DNA from: an uncultured beta proteobacterium
Lineage (GTDB): Bacteria; Pseudomonadota; Gammaproteobacteria; Burkholderiales; Burkholderiaceae_C
Reading direction: 5' to 3'
NCBI GenBank assembly: GCA_903828235.1
Contig: CAIKLM010000117.1
Coordinates: 1 to 50,583, forward strand
Length of the DNA stretch: 50,583 nt
The translations under genes and the position numbers were made by a program. The notes below the pieces were generated by a model that did not search any database, had not been told where the DNA came from, and saw only the letters and a list, made by a program, of their open reading frames with translations. Positions 31,706 to 40,444 of the stretch are shown piece by piece. The first letter of the stretch is position 1, and each line of letters starts with the position of its first letter.

Positions 31706-32551
31706 ATGATTTCCACCCGTCGTTTCCTGCAGTTCGCCGGCCTTGCCGCCGCCACCGTGATGCTCGCCGCCTGCGGCAAGAAGGAGCCGGCCCCGGCGCC
31801 CGCAGCGACCGCACCCGCGCCCGCGCCGGCCAAGGTCTACGTGGTGGGCACCGATGCCGCCTATGCCCCGTTCGAGAGCCAGAACGAGAAGGGCGAGATC
31901 GTCGGCTTCGACATCGACGTCGTGCAGGCCATCGCCGCCAAGGCCGGCATCCAGGTGAAGTTCGTCAACACGCCCTGGGAAGGCATCTTCAACACGCTGC
32001 AGCAGGGCGACCGCGACATGATCGTCTCGGCGGTGACGATCACCGACGAGCGCAAGCAGACGATGGACTTCTCCGACCCCTACTTCGACGCCGCGCAGCT
32101 GATCGCGGTGAAGGATACGAGCAAGGTGACGAAGTTCGCCGACCTCAAGAAGCTCAAGGTCGGCGTGCAGACCGGCACCACCGGCGACGAGGCGGTGAGC
32201 AAGCTGATGGGCAAGACCAGCACCAGCATCAAGCGCTTCGAGAGCACCCCGCTGGCGCTGAAGGAACTCGAGAGCGGCGGCGTCGATGCCGTGGTGGCCG
32301 ACAACGGCGTGATCGCGCACTACGTGGCCAACAACCCGGGCGGCAAGTTCAAGACCGTCTCCGACAAGGAGTTCGTGCCCGAGCAGTACGGCATCGCCGT
32401 GAAGAAGGGCAACGCCGAGTTGCTGGGCAAGCTCAACCAGGGCCTGGCGGCCATCAAGGCCGACGGCACCTACAACCAGATCTACGCCAAGTACTTCGGC
32501 GCGCCGCCGGCCGCCGCCGCCTCGGCGCCCGCCCCGGCCGCCAGCAAGTGA
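31706..32551 (+). CDS. Basic/polar amino acid ABC transporter substrate-binding lipoprotein
   Basis: This 281-aa family 3 binding protein begins MISTRRFLQFAGLAAATVML followed by AACGKKE. That combines a twin-arginine motif (STRRFLQ) with a lipobox ending at Cys23, suggesting a Tat-exported lipoprotein. The mature part has the classical GTDAAYAPFESQNEKGEIVGFDID and TITDERKQTMDFSDPYF motifs. A proline/alanine-rich spacer follows the lipid cysteine, and an alanine/proline tail ends the protein. The downstream permease completes part of the importer. Confidence 0.9.
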   Translation: MISTRRFLQFAGLAAATVMLAACGKKEPAPAPAATAPAPAPAKVYVVGTDAAYAPFESQNEKGEIVGFDIDVVQAIAAKAGIQVKFVNTPWEGIFNTLQQGDRDMIVSAVTITDERKQTMDFSDPYFDAAQLIAVKDTSKVTKFADLKKLKVGVQTGTTGDEAVSKLMGKTSTSIKRFESTPLALKELESGGVDAVVADNGVIAHYVANNPGGKFKTVSDKEFVPEQYGIAVKKGNAELLGKLNQGLAAIKADGTYNQIYAKYFGAPPAAAASAPAPAASK

Positions 32552-32577
32552 GCCTGGGCCGCTGAGCGACGCCGGCC

Positions 32578-33330
32578 GTGGATCTTCGCTGGGAGATCCT
32601 GGCCGGCTACGGGCCGCTGTTCTGGAGCGGCCTGATCACCACGCTGCAGCTCACGGTGGTGGCCATCGGCGCCGGCCTGGCGCTGGGCGTGGTGATCGGT
32701 CTCGTCAGCTGCTCGAAGGACGGCCCGCCGCCGGCCACGGCCGCCGGCCGCGGCGCGATGGCGCTGCTGCGCGGCGTGGTCGCCGCCTACGTCGGCTTCT
32801 TCCGCGGCACGCCGCTGTTCGTGCAGGTCCTGCTCGTGCACTTCGCGCTGATGCCCACGTTGGTGCACCCCGACCACGGCCTGCTGCTGGCCGGGGAGGC
32901 GGCGCGCAGCTTCCGCCAGGAGCACGGCGCGTTCTTCTCGGGGGCGCTGGCGCTCACGCTCAACGCCGGCGCCTACATTGGCGAGATCTTCCGCGCCGGC
33001 ATCCAGAGCATCCACCGCGGGCAGACGCAGGCCGCCTACAGCGTGGGCCTGACGCACGCGCAGGCCATGCGCTTCGTGGTGCTGCCGCAGGCCTTCCGGC
33101 GCATGGTGCCGGCGCTGGTGAACGAGGGCATCACGCTGATCAAGGACTCCTCGCTGGTCAGCGCCATCGGCCTGGCCGAGCTTGCGCTGGCCGCGCGCAC
33201 CGTGGCGGGCGCCTACAGCCGCTACTGGGAACCCTACCTGGCCATCTCGGCCGTCTACCTGGTACTGACGCTGGCGCTGTCGCTGCTCGCGCGGCGGCTG
33301 GAAGCGCCGGCGCACCTGCGCGGCCGTTGA
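32578..33330 (+). CDS. Amino acid ABC transporter permease
   Basis: This 250-aa permease of the HisM/GlnP type starts VDLRWEILAGYGPLFWSGLITTLQLT. It has the family FFRGTPLFVQ motif near residue 78 and the EAA-like loop around AYSVGLTHAQAMRFVVLPQAFRRMVP. The start is GTG, 26 nt after the binding-protein gene. No ATP-binding gene follows; the next gene is a porin. The ATPase must be encoded elsewhere or shared with another system. Confidence 0.92.
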   Translation: MDLRWEILAGYGPLFWSGLITTLQLTVVAIGAGLALGVVIGLVSCSKDGPPPATAAGRGAMALLRGVVAAYVGFFRGTPLFVQVLLVHFALMPTLVHPDHGLLLAGEAARSFRQEHGAFFSGALALTLNAGAYIGEIFRAGIQSIHRGQTQAAYSVGLTHAQAMRFVVLPQAFRRMVPALVNEGITLIKDSSLVSAIGLAELALAARTVAGAYSRYWEPYLAISAVYLVLTLALSLLARRLEAPAHLRGR

Positions 33331-33481
33331 GCGGGCGCAGGACACGGCCCGCCGCATTGCCCGCCCGGGCACGTTTGTTGCTGATGCACCACGCCTGGCG
33401 TCTTGGTCAGGCGATCCGGGACAACCCACACCGTAGACTTCGGGTGTTCCCTAACCCCCAGTGTTTCTAAGGACTCACCTG

Positions 33482-34483
33482 ATGAAGAAGACCGCCATTT
33501 CCGCCGCAATCCTGCTGGCCACGGCCGGCGCCGCGCAAGCCCAGCTGAGCATCTACGGCCTCGTCGACGCCAGCTACGGTAAGAGCCTGTACTCCGACGC
33601 CTTCGTGCCCAAGTCGAAGGCCGACTTCCACAGCGGCGGCGACAACGGCTCCAGCGAAGGCAACTCGACCACCCGCGTCGGCATCAAGGGCTCGGTGGAC
33701 GTGGGTTCGGGCATCAAGGCCAACTTCCGTTTCGAGACCGGTGGCATCACCAGCGACGGCGAGGTCAATCCCGGCGGCGCGTTCTTCAACCGCCAGGCCT
33801 GGTTCGGCCTGTCGGGCTCCATGGGCGAACTGCGCCTGGGCCGCCAGGACTCGGTGGCCTTCCAGCAGATGATCGACTTCGACTTCAACGGCGCGAGCAA
33901 CGGCGTGTCGGCCGGTGCCTACTCGGCCGTTGGCGTCTGGCTGCCGGGCCGCCAGTCGCGCTCGCTGCAGTACATCAGCCCCGCCATGGGCGGCTTCGTG
34001 GCCCAGCTCGGCTTCCAGCCCAAGGGCGACAACCTGAGCCGCAGCGAGCCCAACGCCAAGGCAGTGGTCTCGGCCGCCGGCAAGTACACGGCCGGCCCGC
34101 TGAGCGTGGGTGCGTCGTACCAGACGAAGAGCGAGTCCGACGGCAAGGCCTTCGCCTCGGTGGCCGGCAGCTACGACTTCGGCGCCGCCAAGGTGATGGT
34201 GGGCTACGCCATGGGCGGCAAGATCGCCGACGGTGGCACGGGCTCGGGTCCGACGCTGGGTGTCAACATCCCGGTGGCCGGCTTCAACATCGGCGCGCAC
34301 CTGTCCAGCAACCGCGACAAGGACGCCAAGATCACCTCGATCGAGGGCTGGGTGAACAAGGAAGTGTTCAAGAACACCTACGCCTACGCCGAGATCGGCA
34401 AGTGGGACAGCGACAAGATCGTGCTGCCCAACGGCACGAAGAAGGCTTCCGGCTACGCCGCCGGCCTGATCTTCGTGTTCTGA
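33482..34483 (+). CDS. Gram-negative general porin
   Basis: This 333-aa outer-membrane porin of the betaproteobacterial type has signal peptide MKKTAISAAILLATAGAAQA, then the mature start QLSIYGLVDASYGKS. Family blocks TRVGIKGSVDVGSGIKANFRFETG and GELRLGRQDSVAFQQM are present, and it ends in a C-terminal aromatic residue (GLIFVF) used for outer-membrane insertion. AAGGA lies 8 nt before the ATG. It likely forms a trimeric diffusion channel for small solutes. The codon choice, with less extreme GC at third positions, looks like a highly expressed gene, though I did not count it. Confidence 0.93.
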   Translation: MKKTAISAAILLATAGAAQAQLSIYGLVDASYGKSLYSDAFVPKSKADFHSGGDNGSSEGNSTTRVGIKGSVDVGSGIKANFRFETGGITSDGEVNPGGAFFNRQAWFGLSGSMGELRLGRQDSVAFQQMIDFDFNGASNGVSAGAYSAVGVWLPGRQSRSLQYISPAMGGFVAQLGFQPKGDNLSRSEPNAKAVVSAAGKYTAGPLSVGASYQTKSESDGKAFASVAGSYDFGAAKVMVGYAMGGKIADGGTGSGPTLGVNIPVAGFNIGAHLSSNRDKDAKITSIEGWVNKEVFKNTYAYAEIGKWDSDKIVLPNGTKKASGYAAGLIFVF

Positions 34484-34541
34484 CCGGGCGCGCGAACGCG
34501 CTCCACGCCGGCGCGGCCGCCCGCCGCACCGGCGCCCGCCC

Positions 34542-34573
34542 AGGCCCACCGGCTCCGCCGCGTGGGCCTTTTT
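34542..34573 (+). terminator. Rho-independent terminator after porin
   Basis: AGGCCCAC (34542-34549) pairs with GTGGGCCT (34562-34569) around a 12-base loop and is followed by TTTTT to 34573. It lies 59 nt past the porin stop and before the convergent xerD stop. Confidence 0.85.
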
Positions 34574-34592
34574 CGTGCCCCATGCACGGGCA

Positions 34593-35498
34593 TCAGCCGC
34601 GCGGGTGATGTTTCTGGTGCATCTGGCGCAGCCGCTCGCGCGCCACGTGCGTGTAGATGGTGGTGGTGCCGATGTCGGCATGGCCCAGCAGCAGCTGCAC
34701 GGCGCGCAGGTCGGCGCCGTGGTTCAGCAGGTGGGTCGCGAAGGCGTGGCGCAGCGTGTGCGGCGACAGCGGCACCGTCACGCCGGCCTGCAGCGACACG
34801 CGCTTGACGATGCGCCAGAAGGTCTGCCGCGTCATGGCCTCGCCGCGCGCGGTGACGAACAGCGCCTCGCTGCGCTGGCCCCCGAGGATGGCCGCGCGCC
34901 CCTGCGCCAGGTAGTCGAGCAGGCGCGCGCGCGCCTCTTCGCCGAAAGGCACGAGCCGCTCGCGCGAGCCCTTGCCCAGCACGCGCAGCACGCCGTCGTC
35001 CAACGCCAGGTGCACGGTCTTCAGCGACACCAGCTCGCTCACGCGCAGGCCGCTGGCGTACATCAGCTCCAGCATGGCGCGGTCGCGCAGGCCCAGCGGC
35101 GTGGTGGTGTCGGGCGCGGCGAGCAGGGCCTCGACCTGGGCCTCCGACAGCGTCTTGGGCACGCGCAAGGGCTGGCGGGCGGCCTGCAGGCGCAGCGTGG
35201 GGTCTGCGGCCACGCGGTGCTCGCGCAGCGCCCAGCGGAAGTAGCGCCGGAACACGCTGAGCCGCCGGTTGGCCGTGGTGGAGCGGGTGGCGGCGTGCCG
35301 CTCGGCCATGTAGGCCAGCAGGTCGGCCTCGGTCGTGGCGTCGAGCGCGCGGCCGGCCGAGCGCCGCAGCCACTGCGCATACAGCCGCAGGTCGCGCCGG
35401 TACGCCGCCAGCGTCAGCGGCGCGAGGCCGTGCTCCAGCCAGAGCGCGTCGCAGAACCGGTCGATCGCAGGGTCGATCGCCGCCGCCCCCGGGCTCAC
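34593..35498 (-). CDS. xerD: Tyrosine recombinase XerD
   Basis: This 301-aa site-specific recombinase, with XerC, resolves chromosome dimers at dif. The catalytic set is complete: Arg152 (ASGLRVSEL), Lys176 (GKGSRER), His247/Arg250 ([12 protein letters not shown]), His273 (LGHADIGTT) and Tyr282 (TIYTHV). The N-terminal SAM-like core-binding domain covers about residues 10-95. The best-fitting start is GTG ([13 protein letters not shown]), overlapping the tctC stop as GTGA. Chromosomal XerD rather than a phage integrase is likely, from length and the absence of mobile-element neighbours. Confidence 0.9.
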   Translation of the reverse strand: MSPGAAAIDPAIDRFCDALWLEHGLAPLTLAAYRRDLRLYAQWLRRSAGRALDATTEADLLAYMAERHAATRSTTANRRLSVFRRYFRWALREHRVAADPTLRLQAARQPLRVPKTLSEAQVEALLAAPDTTTPLGLRDRAMLELMYASGLRVSELVSLKTVHLALDDGVLRVLGKGSRERLVPFGEEARARLLDYLAQGRAAILGGQRSEALFVTARGEAMTRQTFWRIVKRVSLQAGVTVPLSPHTLRHAFATHLLNHGADLRAVQLLLGHADIGTTTIYTHVARERLRQMHQKHHPRG

Positions 35499-36472
35499 TC
35501 CAGCTTGAGCTTCTGCCGCTTGACGACGTCGCGGTACACCTCCAGCTCGGCCTTCATCTGCGCCGCGAACTGCTCGGGCGTGTTGCCGATGACCAGCGAG
35601 CCGGTGTCCTCGATGCGCTTGCGCACGCCGGGGTCCTCGAGCACCTTGCGCGCGGCGGCGCCGATCTGGTCGACGACGGCCTTGGGCGTACCCTTGGGCG
35701 CGACGAGGCCGTAGTAGGCCATGCGGTTGACCGGCTCGAGCCCCACTTCCTTGAAGGTGGGCACGTTGGGCAGCTGGGCCAGCCGCTGCGGCGCCGCCAC
35801 GACGATGGCGATCAGCTTGCCCTCGCGGATGAAGGGCAGCGCCGACGGCATGTTGTCGAAGATGATCGGCACCTGCCCGGCGACGGTGTCGTTCAGCGCC
35901 GGGCCCGCGCCGCGGTACGGGATGTGCGTCATGAACACACCCGCCAGACTCTTGAACAGCTCGGTTTGCAGGTGGCCGATGCCGCCGGTGCCCGAGCTGG
36001 CATAGCTGTACTTGCCCGGGTTCTTCTTGAGCTCGGCCACGAAGCCCTTGTAGTCGCGGGCCGGGAAGCTCGGGTGCACGGCGATCACGTTGGGCGTGGC
36101 CGCGAGGTTGGTGATGGGCACGAAGTCCGTCGCCGGGTCGTAGCCGATGGCCGGGTTGATGGCCGGGTTGGAGGCCGTGGTGGACACGGTGCCCATGCCC
36201 AGCACGTGACCGTCCGGCGCCGACTTGACCAGCTCCATGGCCCCGATGGAGCCGCCGCCGCCGCCCCGGTTCTCCACCACCACCTGCTGGCCCAGGGCCG
36301 TGCCCAGGCCGGGCGCGACGACGCGGGCGATGATGTCGGTCGTGCCCCCCGGCGCGAAGGGCACGATCAGCCGCACGGACTTGCTCGGGAAGGCCTGCGC
36401 CATCACGGTGGCGGGCAGCGGCAGGGCCACGGCGGCGAGGGCGGCCAGCGTGGCCAGGCGAGATCTCTGCAT
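35495..36472 (-). CDS. Tripartite tricarboxylate transporter substrate-binding protein (TctC/Bug family)
   Basis: This 325-aa periplasmic binding protein starts with a signal peptide ([21 protein letters not shown]). The mature part begins [23 protein letters not shown], the hallmark of the Bug family, and has [15 protein letters not shown] and [14 protein letters not shown]. These proteins bind carboxylates or related small molecules, and Burkholderiales carry many paralogues. No tctA or tctB membrane partner is adjacent, so it is an orphan. Its stop overlaps the xerD start by 4 nt. Confidence 0.92.
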   Translation of the reverse strand: MQRSRLATLAALAAVALPLPATVMAQAFPSKSVRLIVPFAPGGTTDIIARVVAPGLGTALGQQVVVENRGGGGGSIGAMELVKSAPDGHVLGMGTVSTTASNPAINPAIGYDPATDFVPITNLAATPNVIAVHPSFPARDYKGFVAELKKNPGKYSYASSGTGGIGHLQTELFKSLAGVFMTHIPYRGAGPALNDTVAGQVPIIFDNMPSALPFIREGKLIAIVVAAPQRLAQLPNVPTFKEVGLEPVNRMAYYGLVAPKGTPKAVVDQIGAAARKVLEDPGVRKRIEDTGSLVIGNTPEQFAAQMKAELEVYRDVVKRQKLKLE

Positions 36473-36555
36473 GGGATGGACTCCGAAGGGGGTTCCGGGC
36501 GATCGCGTCGTTTTCGCCGTGCGAAAGGCGCCGCCCGCGAGCGCCGGATGGTAAG

Positions 36556-37665
36556 TCAGCGCCCGGCGCCGGCCGTCGGGTGCGCCCTTTGCGCGAGCGC
36601 CCAGTCGATGTGCTCGCGCACCAGGGCGTCGGCGCCGTCGCGCGCCGCGGCCAGGGCGCGGGCGTCGGCGGGGTCCCCCTGCTCGCGCCAGGCGTTGCCC
36701 AGGGCCACGGCCAGGTTGCGGCGCCAGCGCTGCCAGCCGATGCGGCGGATGGCGCTGCCCTCCGTCCGGCGCCCGAACTCCGCCTCGTCCCAGGCCCACA
36801 GCGCCCGCAGCGTGGCCTGGCCCAGGCCGGGGCGCACGTCGAAGTCGGGCAGCGGGCTGCGCCGGGCCCAGCGGTTCCAGGGGCAGGCGAGCTGGCAGTC
36901 GTCGCAACCGTAGACCCGGTTGCCGATGGCCGGGCGCAGCGCCTCGTCGATGGCACCGTCGTGCTCGATCGTGAGGTAGCTGATGCAGCGCCGCGCGTCC
37001 AGCCGGTACGGCGCCACGATGGCCGCGGTGGGGCAGGCGTGGATGCAGGCGCTGCAGCTGCCGCAGTGCTCCGTGACCGGCTCGCCCGGCGGCAGCGCCA
37101 GATCGACGAAGACCTCGCCCAGGAAGAACATCGAGCCGTGCTCGCGGTGCAGCAGCAGCGTGTGCTTGCCGCGCCAGCCCAGGCCGGCGCGCGTGGCCAG
37201 TTCCACCTCGAGCACCGGGGCCGAGTCGGTGAAGACGCGATGGCCCAGCGGCCCGACCTCGGCCGCCAGCCGCTCGGCCAGGCGCTGCAGCCGGCTGCGC
37301 AGTACCTTGTGGTAATCCCGGCCGCGCGCATAGACCGAGACGACGGCACTCCCGGGCTCGCGCAGCGCGGCCGCCTCGCGCTCGCGCCAATCGGGCACGG
37401 CCTCGCGCGGCAGGTAGTCCATGCGCGCGCTGATCACGCTCGCCGTGCCGGGCACCAGTTCGGCCGGCCGCGCGCGCTTCAGGCCGTGGCGCGCCATGTA
37501 GCCCATGCCGCCATGGAAGCCGGCCGCCAGCCAGTCGAGCAGGCCCTGCTCGGCCGTGGACAAGTCGATGCCGGCGATGCCGATCTGGGAAAATCCCAGC
37601 TCCTGGCCCCATGCCCGCAGCTGTTCGACGAGGCGTTGCGGGCTTTGAAGATGCACTCCGGGCAT
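36556..37665 (-). CDS. queG: Epoxyqueuosine reductase
   Basis: This 369-aa cobalamin-dependent enzyme catalyses the last step of queuosine synthesis in tRNA, reducing epoxyqueuosine to queuosine. The two [4Fe-4S] ligand sets are visible: [12 protein letters not shown] (about 190-201) and [10 protein letters not shown] (about 243-252). The catalytic Asp lies in TDSAPVLE. Because QueG needs cobalamin, it is a plausible client of the B12 operon in this window. The ATG at 37665 lies inside the opposite-strand tsaE start region; a GTG at codon 4 (37656) is an alternative. TAGGAT precedes the start by 6 nt and could be a -10 box or a weak ribosome site. Confidence 0.94.
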   Translation of the reverse strand: MPGVHLQSPQRLVEQLRAWGQELGFSQIGIAGIDLSTAEQGLLDWLAAGFHGGMGYMARHGLKRARPAELVPGTASVISARMDYLPREAVPDWREREAAALREPGSAVVSVYARGRDYHKVLRSRLQRLAERLAAEVGPLGHRVFTDSAPVLEVELATRAGLGWRGKHTLLLHREHGSMFFLGEVFVDLALPPGEPVTEHCGSCSACIHACPTAAIVAPYRLDARRCISYLTIEHDGAIDEALRPAIGNRVYGCDDCQLACPWNRWARRSPLPDFDVRPGLGQATLRALWAWDEAEFGRRTEGSAIRRIGWQRWRRNLAVALGNAWREQGDPADARALAAARDGADALVREHIDWALAQRAHPTAGAGR

Positions 37666-38175
37666 CCGACCATCCTAGCAACCCGCACCCTGCACTGGCC
37701 CGACGAGGCCGCCTGCGCCGCCGACGCCGCGCGGCTGGCGCGCCACCCGGCCGCGCTCGCCGCGCTGCACGACGCGTTCATCGCGCTGCACGGGCCGCTC
37801 GGTGCGGGCAAGACCACCTTCGTGCGCCACCTGCTGCGGGCGCTGGGCGTGGCCGGGCGCATCAAGAGCCCGACCTACGGCGTGCTCGAGCCCCACGTCG
37901 GCGGCGAACCGGCCCCGGGGCTGGCGATCTCGCACTTCGATTTCTACCGCTTCGACGACCCCCGCGAGTGGCTGGACGCGGGCTTTCGCGATGTCTTCGC
38001 GGCGCCGGGCCTGAAGCTCGCGGAGTGGCCCCAGAAGGCCGCCGCGGTGCTGCCCGTGGCCGACCTTGCCCTGCACCTGTCCCCCCAGGGCGACGCGGCG
38101 CGCGACGTGCGCGCCGAGGCCGCCACGCCGCGGGGCGAGGCGCTGCTGCAGGCCTGGGGGCCCGCCCCGGCATGA
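37651..38175 (+). CDS. tsaE: tRNA threonylcarbamoyladenosine biosynthesis ATPase TsaE
   Basis: This 174-aa P-loop protein has Walker [11 protein letters not shown] near residue 50, the KSPTYGVLE block and the [16 protein letters not shown] motif that define TsaE, and LAEWPQKA near residue 130. It works with TsaB, TsaC and TsaD to make t6A37 on tRNAs. The start [12 protein letters not shown] overlaps the divergent queG start by 15 bp. Its stop overlaps the amiC start (ATGA). Confidence 0.9.
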   Translation: MHSGHPTILATRTLHWPDEAACAADAARLARHPAALAALHDAFIALHGPLGAGKTTFVRHLLRALGVAGRIKSPTYGVLEPHVGGEPAPGLAISHFDFYRFDDPREWLDAGFRDVFAAPGLKLAEWPQKAAAVLPVADLALHLSPQGDAARDVRAEAATPRGEALLQAWGPAPA

Positions 38176-39554
38176 AGCGCCGCGACGCGCTGGGCACCAC
38201 GGTGCTGCTGATCACGGCACCGCAGATCGCGCACGGCGCCGGCATCGTGGCGGTGCGCGTATGGCCGGCGCGCGACTACACGCGGGTCACCATCGAGTCC
38301 GACACGCCGCTGGCGGCCACGCACACGCTGGTGGAGGCGCCGCCGCGGCTGGTCGTCGACATCGACCGGCTGGCGCTCGACGCCGCGCTGCGCGAGCTGG
38401 TGGGCCAGGTGCGGCCCGACGACCCCTACATCGCCGGCGTCCGCGTCGGGCAGTACCAGCCGCGCGTGGTGCGCCTGGTGTTCGACCTGAAGCAGGCGGT
38501 GAGGCCCGAGCAGTTCGCGCTCGCGCCGGTCGAGCCCTACCAGCACCGCCTGCTGTTCGACCTGTACCCGCTGCAGGAGGCCGACCCGCTGCTGGCCCTG
38601 GTGCGCGACAAGGAGGCTGCCGAGCAGCGCGCCGCGCAGGCCGTGCAGGACGCGCTGGGCGAGCTCATCGCGCGCATCGAGTCCCGGCCGCCGGGCGCCG
38701 CGGCCCCGCCACCCGTGGCCGCCCTGCCCACGGCGCCCGCCCCGGCCGCGTCGGCAGCCCCGCCGGTGCTGCATAGCCCGGCGCCCCGGCCGCCCCCGCC
38801 CCCGGCCACGCCCGAGGAGCGCCGCAAGGTCGAGCGTCTGGTCATCGTGGCCATCGACGCCGGCCACGGCGGCGAGGACCCGGGCGCCATCGGCCCCACC
38901 GGCCTGCGCGAGAAGGACGTGGTGCTCGCCGTCTCGCTGGCGCTGCGCGACCGCCTCAACGCCGTGCCCGGGATGCGCGTGATGCTCACGCGCGATGGCG
39001 ACTACTTCGTGCCGCTGGCCGAGCGCGTGCGCAAGGCGCGTCGCGTGCAGGCCGACCTCTTCGTGAGCATCCACGCCGACGCCTTCGTGCGGCGCGAGGC
39101 GCGCGGCGCCAGCGTGTTCGTGCTGTCGGAGCGCGGCGCCACCAGCAGCGCCGCGCGCTGGATGGCCGAGCGCGAGAACGCGGCCGACCGCGTGGGCGGC
39201 GTCAACCTGGCTGGCCCGGTCGCCGGGCACGACCGCCAGCTGCTGGCCACGATGGCCGACATGAGCACGGCAGCGCAGATCCGCGACAGCCTGAGCCTGG
39301 GCGCCGAGGTGCTGCAGCGCATCGGCCGCGTCGGCCGGCTGCACAAGCGCCAGGTCGAGCAGGCCGGCTTCGCGGTGCTGCGCGCGCCCGACATCCCCAG
39401 CATCCTGGTGGAGACGGCCTTCATCTCCAACCCCGAGGAAGAGCAGCGCCTGCGCGACCCCGCCTTCCGCCAGCAGCTGGTGGAGGCGATCGCCGACGGC
39501 ATCCAGCGCTACTTTGCGCGCCATCCGCCGCTGGCGCGGCGGCGCGCGCTCTAG
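38172..39554 (+). CDS. amiC: N-acetylmuramoyl-L-alanine amidase (AmiC-type)
   Basis: This 460-aa periplasmic cell-wall amidase splits daughter cells. [17 protein letters not shown] is a twin-arginine-like signal, as in E. coli AmiA/AmiC. An AMIN septum-targeting domain covers about residues 25-135. A proline/alanine-rich linker follows, then the Amidase_3 domain with zinc ligands in IDAGHGGEDPG, REKDVVLA and SIHADAF, and the catalytic Glu in LVETAFISN. The tsaE-amiC order is conserved in proteobacteria. The 3' end overlaps the convergent DMT gene by 4 bp at a shared CTAG. Confidence 0.94.
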   Translation: MKRRDALGTTVLLITAPQIAHGAGIVAVRVWPARDYTRVTIESDTPLAATHTLVEAPPRLVVDIDRLALDAALRELVGQVRPDDPYIAGVRVGQYQPRVVRLVFDLKQAVRPEQFALAPVEPYQHRLLFDLYPLQEADPLLALVRDKEAAEQRAAQAVQDALGELIARIESRPPGAAAPPPVAALPTAPAPAASAAPPVLHSPAPRPPPPPATPEERRKVERLVIVAIDAGHGGEDPGAIGPTGLREKDVVLAVSLALRDRLNAVPGMRVMLTRDGDYFVPLAERVRKARRVQADLFVSIHADAFVRREARGASVFVLSERGATSSAARWMAERENAADRVGGVNLAGPVAGHDRQLLATMADMSTAAQIRDSLSLGAEVLQRIGRVGRLHKRQVEQAGFAVLRAPDIPSILVETAFISNPEEEQRLRDPAFRQQLVEAIADGIQRYFARHPPLARRRAL

Positions 39555-40444
39555 CGCTTGAGCAGCACCAGCGCGATCGCCAGCACGATCAGCGCCACCG
39601 CCGCCCAGTCGGTGCCGTGCACCGTCTCGCCCAGCAGCACCGCGCCGCTGAACACGCCCAGCACCGGGATCAGCATCACGCTGATCGAGCTGGCCACCGG
39701 CGGCATGGTGCGCGCCAGGTAGAACCAGGCCGCGTGCGCGAAGCCGAACACGCCCACGGCGTTGTAGGCGATGCTGCCCCACACCAACGGCTCCGGCGAG
39801 CGCCACTGCCCGCGCTCGAACAGCACCGCGGCCAGCGCCATCGCCAACGCGGTGATGGCCGTCATCCAGAACACGATGGCCAGCAGCGGCACGTCGATGG
39901 GGCTGCGGCGCAGCCGGTGCGTGCCGTAGGCCCACACCGCCGCCGCGCCCACGATGGCGAGCACGGCGTCGGGCTGGCCGCCGAAGGCCGAGAGCTCGCT
40001 CCACAGCAGCAGCAGCACCCCGCCGCCGGCGGCGGCCACGCCGGCCCAGGCCTGCGGCGCGAGCCGGTCGCCCCAGATCCAGCGCCCCCACAGCGCGGCG
40101 AACACCGGCATCGTGTAGCCCAGGATCGCCGAGCGCCCCGAGCTCAGCTGCTGCACGCCGATGATCACCACCACGTGCCACACCAGCATGTTGGCCAGGG
40201 TCAGCAGGCCCAGCTCGCGCCAGTGGCGGCGCGGCATCGAAAACGGCACCTTCAGCCACACCAGCGCCAGCGCCAGCACCGGCAGGCCCAGCCACATCGA
40301 CAGCGCGCGGAAGGTCAGCGGCGGGTAGGCGCTGGGCGCCGCGGGCAGCCCGCTGACGCCGGCCTTCATCACCGGCCAGTTCAGGCCCCACACCAGCGTG
40401 AGGGCCAGGAGCACCCAGAACTGTCGCGGGGTGAGCGCGGGCAT
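39551..40444 (-). CDS. DMT-family (EamA) transporter
   Basis: This 297-aa protein has ten predicted membrane helices in two EamA repeats. The first repeat starts FWVLLALTLVWGLNWPVMKAG and has SSGRSAILGYTMPVFAALWG. The second ends with SSISVMLIPVLGVFSGAVLLGE. Members export amino acids and other metabolites; the substrate is unknown here. Its ATG shares one base with the corA stop, so it is probably in the same transcript as corA. Confidence 0.88.
   Translation of the reverse strand: MPALTPRQFWVLLALTLVWGLNWPVMKAGVSGLPAAPSAYPPLTFRALSMWLGLPVLALALVWLKVPFSMPRRHWRELGLLTLANMLVWHVVVIIGVQQLSSGRSAILGYTMPVFAALWGRWIWGDRLAPQAWAGVAAAGGGVLLLLWSELSAFGGQPDAVLAIVGAAAVWAYGTHRLRRSPIDVPLLAIVFWMTAITALAMALAAVLFERGQWRSPEPLVWGSIAYNAVGVFGFAHAAWFYLARTMPPVASSISVMLIPVLGVFSGAVLLGETVHGTDWAAVALIVLAIALVLLKR

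Noticed and set aside
34593..35498. Phage or integrative-element integrase
   Set aside because: Length and motif order fit XerD, and there are no att-like repeats, tRNA gene or mobile genes around it.
37672..37677. Fourth leaderless promoter (TAGGAT before queG)
   Set aside because: The spacing is 6 nt rather than 8, and the bases also read as an AGGA ribosome site, so the two explanations cannot be separated.
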